From CAWJJM01 sp963843275 (GTDB lineage: Bacteria > Acidobacteriota > Thermoanaerobaculia > Multivoradales > JBCCEF01), in assembly GCA_963843275.1 (NCBI GenBank), contig CAWJJM010000012.1, positions 992,001-1,056,000 on the forward strand: a stretch of 64,000 nucleotides of DNA, read 5' to 3'. This document shows positions 56,697-64,000 of this stretch, one piece after another; position 1 is the stretch's first letter; each line of letters starts with the position of its first letter. The notes under the pieces are model-generated. The model did not search any database, had not been told where the DNA came from, and saw only the letters and a program-made list of their open reading frames with translations. The translations under genes and the position numbers were made by a program.

Positions 56697-57497
56697 TCAG
56701 AGCTTGCGGATGGCGATGCCGCCGTTGGTCGTCACCACGGTGAGGCGGCCCCCGCCGCCGCCGTTGAGGTCGGCCTCGACGCGCTTGGAGTGCCGGCCCT
56801 GGACGGCTACGGGAAAGTCGCTGGCGATGCCGCCGTTGGTGGTGCGCGCGGTCAGGTGGGCCCGGACGTCGTCCGGCAACGTCAGCCCGACGTGGCCGTT
56901 GGTGGTCACGAACTCGAGGTCGGCGCCGGCGGCGACCTCGGCCAGCTCGACGTCGATCCGCCCGTTGGTCGTCGTGGCGCGCACCGCGCCCCGGGTCCCG
57001 GCCGCCTCGATCCCTCCGTTGACGGTGGTCAGCCGCAGGTCGCCTTCGAGGTCGGTGAGCTCGATGCCGCCGTTGACGGTCTCCACCTCGAGGTGGACGC
57101 CGCGCGGCACGGTGAGGTGGTACCGCACCTGGTACTGGCGGTCGTCGCCGATCAGCCACTGGAAGAACCCCGAGTCCTCGCGCGGCGTGCGGGTCTCGAT
57201 CGCCAGCCGGTCGGGGGCGGCGGCGATCTTCACCTCGAGGGCGGCGAGGCCCTTCTCGGCGTCCTCACGGCTGCCGGCGGAGACACGTTTCACGGCCCGC
57301 ACCCGCACCTCCGCGCGGTCCCAGGAGTCGAGGACGATCTTGCCGTTGGTGTTGGCGAGCTCCACCGTCCCCCCGGCGGCGAGGGGATAGGTCGCGTCGA
57401 GCTCCTTCTCGAGGGTGGTGGCACCGGCGGCGCCGGCGGCGGCCAGCACGGCGGCGGCGGCGGCGAGGGCGGCGAGGACGGGTCGGACAGGTCGCAT
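56697..57497 (-). CDS. Exported DUF4097 beta-helix-like protein
   Basis: A 266-residue protein with a signal peptide (LAALAAAAAVLAAAGAAGA) and the DUF4097 repeat. At least six turns carry a (T/V)(T/V)NGxI-type motif: TVNGGIELT, TVNGGIEAA, TTNGRIDVE, TTNGHVGLT, TTNGGIASD, TTNGGIAIR, spaced about 17-30 residues, as expected for a right-handed beta-solenoid. GGAGGCGCCC before ATG 57497 is a clear ribosome binding site, in contrast with many genes here. Function unknown; DUF4097 proteins are often periplasmic or surface-associated. Confidence 0.85.
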   Translation of the reverse strand: MRPVRPVLAALAAAAAVLAAAGAAGATTLEKELDATYPLAAGGTVELANTNGKIVLDSWDRAEVRVRAVKRVSAGSREDAEKGLAALEVKIAAAPDRLAIETRTPREDSGFFQWLIGDDRQYQVRYHLTVPRGVHLEVETVNGGIELTDLEGDLRLTTVNGGIEAAGTRGAVRATTTNGRIDVELAEVAAGADLEFVTTNGHVGLTLPDDVRAHLTARTTNGGIASDFPVAVQGRHSKRVEADLNGGGGGRLTVVTTNGGIAIRKL

Positions 57498-57596
57498 GGG
57501 CGCCTCCTGGAGGTGCGGTGGGATCGGGTCTCTCGGTCCCACTACGTGGCGGCAGGCGGTTTGTTGCCGGGGCTGGCGGTCCCGGCCGGGGGGCGA

Positions 57597-57602
57597 TAGG
57601 GT
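57597..57602 (+). promoter_or_regulatory. Leaderless-type -10 box of the class V aminotransferase
   Basis: TAGGGT is followed by seven bases (TGGGCCG) and ATG 57610. Confidence 0.45.
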
Positions 57603-57609
57603 TGGGCCG

Positions 57610-59064
57610 ATGCCCGAGACGCCCACCCTCCCGGCCCCGGCCGCGGCCGGCCGCGCTCCGCACGCCGACCGCGACAGCGCCTTCCGCGCCTTCGTCGCGG
57701 CCTGGCCGGCGTACGCCGGGACCGCGGCGCTCGACGACCTGCGCGCCGCCGAGTTCCAGCGCCTCGACGCCGGCGGGCACGTCTACCTCGACTACACCGG
57801 GGGCGGCCTCTACGCCGCCTCGCAGGTGCGCGGGCACGGCGAGATGCTGCTCGGCGGCGTGTTCGGCAACCCCCACTCGTCGAACCCCACCTCGCTCGCC
57901 GCGACCGAGGCCATCGAGAGCACCCGGCGCCACGTCCTGGAGTTCTTCTCCGCCTCCCCGGACGAGTACCTGGTGTGCTTCACGGCCAACGCCAGCCACG
58001 CGCTGAAGCTGGTCGGCGAGTCGTACCCCTTCCGCCCCGGCGACCGCTTCCTGCTCACCTTCGACAACCACAACTCGGTCAACGGGATCCGCGAGTTCGA
58101 CCGGGCCCGCGGCGCGCACACCGACTACGTGCCGGTGCTGCCTCCGGAGCTGCGGGTGGACGACGCGGCGCTGGAGGCCGCCCTGGACCGGGCCGACCCG
58201 TCCGGAAACAACCTCTTCGCCTACCCCGCGCAGTCGAACTTCTCCGGCGTCCAGCACCCGCTCGGCTGGATCCACGAGGCCCAGGACCAGGGCTGGGACG
58301 TGCTGCTCGACGCCGCCGCCTTCGTGCCCACCAACCGCCTCGACCTGTCGCGCTGGCACCCGGACTACGTGGCGCTGTCGTTCTACAAGATGTTCGGCTA
58401 CCCGACGGGGCTCGGGGCGCTGGTGGCCCGGCGGCAGGCGCTCGCCAAGCTGCACCGCCCCTGGTTCGCGGGCGGCACGATCACGGTGGCCTCGGTGCAG
58501 GCGGACCGCCACTTCCTGGCGGCGGGCGAGGCGGCCTTCGAGGACGGGACCCTGGACTACCTGGAGATCCCGGCCGTGGACCTGGGCCTCGACCTGCTCG
58601 ACGGCGTCGGGATGGACACCGTCCGCGAGCGGGTGCGCTGCCTGACCGGCTGGCTGCTCGACGCCCTGGTGTGGCTGCGGCACGGCAACGGCGAGCCGCT
58701 GGTGCGCCTCTACGGTCCGGCCACCACCGAGGACCGCGGCGCCACCCTGGCCTTCAACCTCCTCGACGCCCACGGACGCCTGATCGACCACCGGCGCGTC
58801 GAAGAGGCCGCCAACCGCCGCCACATCTCGCTGCGCACCGGGTGCTTCTGCAACCCGGGCGCGGGCGAAGTGGCGCTGGGCATCACCCGCGAGCGCATCG
58901 CCACGTGCTTCGAGCGGCCCGACGCGATCGAGAGCTACGAGCGCTTCCGCGACTGCGTCGACCCGGGGGGCGCCGGGGCGGTGCGGATCTCGCTGGGCCT
59001 GGTGTCGAGCTTCGCCGACGCCTGGGCCGCGGTCGAGCTGGCGCGCGACTTCCTGGAGCCCTGA
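57610..59064 (+). CDS. Class V aminotransferase-fold enzyme, molybdenum-cofactor-sulfurase-like
   Basis: A 484-residue PLP enzyme. YLDYTGGGLYAASQV and GNPHSSNPTS at the N-terminus, the PLP lysine Lys260 in LSFYKMFGYPTGLGALV, and RTGCFCNPGAGEVALG with Cys412 and Cys414, the conserved loop of Moco-sulfurase-type (MOCOS) proteins. The C-terminal MOSC domain of eukaryotic MOCOS is absent. Moco sulfurases activate xanthine-oxidase-family enzymes, and a subunit of that family is encoded 0.5 kb downstream on the other strand. That link is an inference. General cysteine desulfurase activity is an alternative. Confidence 0.8.
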   Translation: MPETPTLPAPAAAGRAPHADRDSAFRAFVAAWPAYAGTAALDDLRAAEFQRLDAGGHVYLDYTGGGLYAASQVRGHGEMLLGGVFGNPHSSNPTSLAATEAIESTRRHVLEFFSASPDEYLVCFTANASHALKLVGESYPFRPGDRFLLTFDNHNSVNGIREFDRARGAHTDYVPVLPPELRVDDAALEAALDRADPSGNNLFAYPAQSNFSGVQHPLGWIHEAQDQGWDVLLDAAAFVPTNRLDLSRWHPDYVALSFYKMFGYPTGLGALVARRQALAKLHRPWFAGGTITVASVQADRHFLAAGEAAFEDGTLDYLEIPAVDLGLDLLDGVGMDTVRERVRCLTGWLLDALVWLRHGNGEPLVRLYGPATTEDRGATLAFNLLDAHGRLIDHRRVEEAANRRHISLRTGCFCNPGAGEVALGITRERIATCFERPDAIESYERFRDCVDPGGAGAVRISLGLVSSFADAWAAVELARDFLEP

Positions 59065-59079
59065 GCGGTCCGGCGGCGC

Positions 59080-59487
59080 TCAGCCGGCGACCGGTGCCGG
59101 CGACACCGCCTCGACCACGAACTCGGGCGGCTCGAGGATATGGCGCTTCACCGCGCACTGGTCGACGGCGCGCAGGATCGCGGCGCGGTACTTCTCCGGG
59201 AACCCCGCGGGCAGCTCCACCTCGATCCGGATGCGGCCGATGCGGTGCCGCTCGGGGTCGGCGATCGTCTCGAGCCGGACCGCGAGCCCTGCGGTCGGCA
59301 GGTCGCGCTGCCGGCAGAAGGCGAGCGCGTAGTAGCCGGCGCAGGTGCCGATCGAGGCCAGGAAGAGGTCGAAGGGGGCGGCGGCCGTGCCGCCGCCGCC
59401 GGCGCGCTCGGGCTGATCGGTGTGCACGACGTGGCCGCGGTAGCGCGCGTCGACGGCGAGGCCGCCGGGGAAGGTCATCTCCATCAT
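59080..59487 (-). CDS. OsmC-family protein
   Basis: A 135-residue OsmC/Ohr-fold protein: RGHVVHTDQPERAGG, the first cysteine region LASIGTCAGYYALAFCRQR and the second in VDQCAVKRHIL. Both redox cysteines expected of the fold are present, with an extra Cys in the first helix. OsmC proteins reduce organic hydroperoxides. GGAG lies 9-10 bases before the ATG pair at 59487/59484. It converges with the aminotransferase gene (15-base gap) and is followed upstream by the orphan reductase subunit. Confidence 0.87.
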   Translation of the reverse strand: MMEMTFPGGLAVDARYRGHVVHTDQPERAGGGGTAAAPFDLFLASIGTCAGYYALAFCRQRDLPTAGLAVRLETIADPERHRIGRIRIEVELPAGFPEKYRAAILRAVDQCAVKRHILEPPEFVVEAVSPAPVAG

Positions 59488-59582
59488 GGTCGCTGCTCCA
59501 ACGCTCGAAGTTCGGTGGCGCGGTGCGCCGGTCTCCACCCGGTGAGAGACAGCTCCGGGGCCGCGGGTTCCCGCGCCGGCCG

Positions 59583-60614
59583 CTACAGGGGGTGCTTGGG
59601 GGCCAGACGTCCCGGGTCGAGGCCGGCGCACTCGCGCAGCGCGGCCTCGACGTACTTGCCGACCACCGCGCCGCGCCACTGCGCCTGGAAGTCGGTGTTG
59701 TCCATCGGCGTGGCGTCGCGCCGCGCCAGGGAGGCGGCGTGGCGGAGGGTCGCCTCGTCGAGCCGCTTGCCGACCAGCGCCTCGACGGTGCGCTCGGCCG
59801 GGCAGGGGCGCGAGGCCACCGCGCCGAGGAAGACGCGGGCCGCGGTGACCACGCCGGCCGGGTCGGTCCACACGGCTGCGGCGGCGGACAGCACCGCGAA
59901 GTCGATCGAGCCGCGCCGGCGCAGCTTCCAGAAGGAGGAGCGACAGTGCTCGGCGTCGGCGGCGGCCGGCAGCAGGACTTCGGCGACCAGCTCGTCGGGC
60001 CGCTTGGCGAGGTGGTCGATGCCGTCGTCGCGGTAGAGGTCGGCCACCGGCAGGGTCCGCTCGCCGGCGGCGGAGACGAGCCGGACGCGCGCCCCGAGCG
60101 CGGCGAGCATCGGTGCGGAGTCGGAGGCGGAGTGGGCCCAGCAGCGGGGCGAGCTGGGCGCGACCCAGCAGATCTCCCCGGCCGCCTTCATGCAGTAGTC
60201 GATCGCGCGGCGCCACTCCTCGGTCTGGTTGAGGTAGGTGCACCGGGTGTCGAGGCAGAGGTTGCCGCCCAGCGTCCCCATGTTGCGCAGGGGGGGCGAG
60301 GAGATCGAGCGCACGGCGCGCGCCAACGCCGGGTAGCGTTGGCGCACCGCCGGGTGCGCCGCCACCTCGGCCAGGGTCGCGGTGGCCCCCAACCTCACCT
60401 CGCCGTCGTCCCGCACCCCGGCCAGCTCCGCGACGCCGCCCAGCGCCACGACCACCTCGGCGGTCTGGTGGCGCCGCTTGAGGTTGGGCCACAGGTCGGT
60501 CCCCCCCGCCACCGGCCGGACCCGGCCCTGGGCGGCGCCTTCGCCGGCGAGCAGGGCGACGGCGTCGGCGAGGTCGCGGGGGGTGCGGAGCTCGAAGGCG
60601 GGGAGGCGCAACAT
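59583..60614 (-). CDS. 4-hydroxybenzoyl-CoA reductase beta-like FAD/FeS subunit (orphan)
   Basis: Medium FAD subunit of the xanthine-oxidase family, 343 residues. FAD motifs are PVAGGTDLWPNLK and NMGTLGGNLCLDTRC. An insertion after the second motif carries cysteines 125, 141, 149 and 158 (RCTYLNQ, DYCMKAAGEICW, SPRCWAHS). To my recollection this spacing (16, 8, 9) is that of the extra [4Fe-4S] cluster in 4-hydroxybenzoyl-CoA reductase beta subunits; ordinary members lack the loop. The catalytic Moco subunit and the 2Fe-2S subunit are not adjacent. Start 60614 is preferred over 60626 because TATGAT lies seven bases upstream of the former and would contain the latter. Confidence 0.82.
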   Translation of the reverse strand: MLRLPAFELRTPRDLADAVALLAGEGAAQGRVRPVAGGTDLWPNLKRRHQTAEVVVALGGVAELAGVRDDGEVRLGATATLAEVAAHPAVRQRYPALARAVRSISSPPLRNMGTLGGNLCLDTRCTYLNQTEEWRRAIDYCMKAAGEICWVAPSSPRCWAHSASDSAPMLAALGARVRLVSAAGERTLPVADLYRDDGIDHLAKRPDELVAEVLLPAAADAEHCRSSFWKLRRRGSIDFAVLSAAAAVWTDPAGVVTAARVFLGAVASRPCPAERTVEALVGKRLDEATLRHAASLARRDATPMDNTDFQAQWRGAVVGKYVEAALRECAGLDPGRLAPKHPL

Positions 60615-60621
60615 CGACCGG

Positions 60622-60627
60622 ATCATA
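60622..60627 (-). promoter_or_regulatory. Leaderless-type -10 box of the reductase subunit
   Basis: On the minus strand TATGAT is followed by seven bases (CCGGTCG) and the ATG at 60614; the box itself contains an alternative ATG. Confidence 0.5.
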
Positions 60628-60664
60628 CCCTCCGTGGCGCCCGGTACCGGCCCCCGGCCGGCGG

Positions 60665-60693
60665 TTGCGACCCCCTGGGTGCGGGCCTATACT
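60665..60693 (+). promoter_or_regulatory. Sigma-70-like promoter of the kai operon
   Basis: TTGCGA (60665-60670), 17 bases, TATACT (60688-60693). This is the best two-box promoter I see in the window. The predicted leader is about 35 bases and contains GGGAGGA before the kaiC TTG start. Confidence 0.65.
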
Positions 60694-60734
60694 CACCACC
60701 GAACCGGCTTTGCGCCCTTCGGGAGGATCGATCC

Positions 60735-62191
<1,457 letters not shown>

Positions 62192-62195
<4 letters not shown>

Positions 62196-62488
62196 GCGGG
62201 ACCGCCGGCGCCGCCGCGGCGTTCGAGCTGCGGCTCTACGTCGCCGGGTCGACGCCGCGGTCGCTGGCCGCGCTGGCCAACCTGCGGCGCCTCTGCGAGG
62301 CGCACCTGGCAGGCCGCTACCGCATCGAGGTGGTCGACGTCCTCGCGGACCCCGCCCAGGCGGTGCGGGACCAGATCTTCGCCCTCCCCACCCTGGTCCG
62401 CCAACTGCCCCCGCCGGTGCGCAAGATCATCGGCGATCTCTCCGACACCGAGCGGGTCCTCGTCGGCCTCGAGGTGCGGGAGGTGTGA
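62192..62488 (+). CDS. kaiB: KaiB (canonical-type copy)
   Basis: A 98-residue thioredoxin-like KaiB: FELRLYVAGSTPRSLAALAN, VVDVLADPAQA, and the hallmark C-terminal LPTLVRQLPPPVRKIIGDLS. The PPPVRKIIGDLSD segment is identical to that of clock KaiB, which binds the phosphorylated KaiC ring after fold switching. The GTG start overlaps the kaiC stop by 4 bases and its stop overlaps the second kaiB. Confidence 0.95.
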
Positions 62489-62806
62489 GCGCCATGGCGC
62501 CGGTAGCGGGCGGAGCGACGGAGCCGGCACCGCCGCGCTACGAGTTGCACCTCTACGTCGCGGGATCCTCTCCCCGCTCCGTGCGGGCGATCTCGAACGT
62601 GCGCCGGATCTGCGAGCGGTTCCTGCACGGTCGCCACGACCTCGAGGTGATCGACATCTACCAGCAGACCGAAAAGGCCCACGAGGCCGACATCGTCGGG
62701 GTCCCGACGCTGATCCGCGCCCTGCCCCGGCCGTTGCGCCGACTGGTCGGCGACCTGTCGGACGAGGCGCGGGTGATCGAGGCGCTCGGCCTGCAGGGTC
62801 CGGGCC

Positions 62807-62814
<8 letters not shown>
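62485..62814 (+). CDS. kaiB: KaiB (second, divergent copy)
   Basis: A 109-residue KaiB paralogue (106 from ATG 62494): YELHLYVAGSSPRSVRAISN, VIDIYQQTEKAHEADIVGVP and LPRPLRRLVGDLSDEARVIE. The PPPVRKIIGD motif of the first copy is altered to PRPLRRLVGD, and YQQTEKAHEADI replaces the LADPAQAVRDQI region, so it has clearly diverged rather than being a recent duplicate. It may compete for KaiC or bind a different partner such as the downstream kinase. GTG 62485 overlaps the first kaiB stop. Confidence 0.93.

Positions 62815-64000
<1,186 letters not shown>

Overview
The window is a very GC-rich (roughly 70 percent or more by eye), tightly packed bacterial chromosome segment. It carries about 60 protein genes, many GTG or TTG starts and many 4-bp stop/start overlaps. 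I see no rRNA, tRNA, insertion sequence, prophage or CRISPR array. Two adjacent VWFA-related secreted proteins of the type best known from Acidobacteriota, together with lpxC, an LpxL/HtrB-type acyltransferase, lgt and several lipoproteins, point to a diderm, probably an acidobacterium. That assignment is inference, since no marker RNA is present.

Layout. 0-8.7 kb: lpxC, a D,D-carboxypeptidase, a four-domain S1 RNA-binding protein with an acidic repeat tail, gdhA, and a receiver/PEP-pyruvate-binding fusion protein. 8.7-11.7 kb: a sugar-type ABC importer (binding lipoprotein and two permeases, no ATPase). 11.7-14.1 kb: sufT, dusA, a lipoprotein. 14.1-25.5 kb: a type II fatty-acid/polyketide locus resembling aryl-polyene clusters. 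Its minus arm holds an acyl-AMP ligase, a polysaccharide deacetylase and a DUF2062-methyltransferase. Its plus arm is an overlapping operon of ACP, ketosynthase, chain-length factor, glycosyltransferase, ketoreductase, MMPL exporter and acyltransferase. 25.5-34.3 kb: a dockerin-bearing SGNH hydrolase, a propeller protein, cinA-thpR-gpsA, guaA, a toxin-antitoxin pair and a DHH phosphoesterase. 34.4-43 kb: lgt, thiD, a YpdA-like reductase, two VWFA proteins, small membrane proteins and a SAM hydrolase. 43-53 kb: housekeeping genes (nnr, tsaE, 3-hydroxyacyl-CoA dehydrogenase, phoH-pgpH-ybeY-corC-era). 53-57.5 kb: a second S1 protein, a double hot-dog dehydratase and a halogenase-like flavoprotein that look like missing parts of the polyene locus, and a DUF4097 protein. 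57.6-60.6 kb: a MOCOS-like class V aminotransferase, an OsmC protein and an orphan 4-hydroxybenzoyl-CoA-reductase-type FAD/FeS subunit. 60.7-64 kb: a kaiC-kaiB-kaiB-histidine kinase operon cut by the window edge.

Two window-wide patterns stand out. First, at least nine genes have a TANNNT box exactly 6-7 bases before the start codon and no ribosome binding site, as expected of leaderless mRNAs. Second, ten genes are interrupted by single-base indels (eleven in all), three of them in runs of seven G. One added or removed base restores a full-length conserved protein in each case, so these are more likely consensus errors than real pseudogenes. Affected genes are annotated as whole genes with the break position given.
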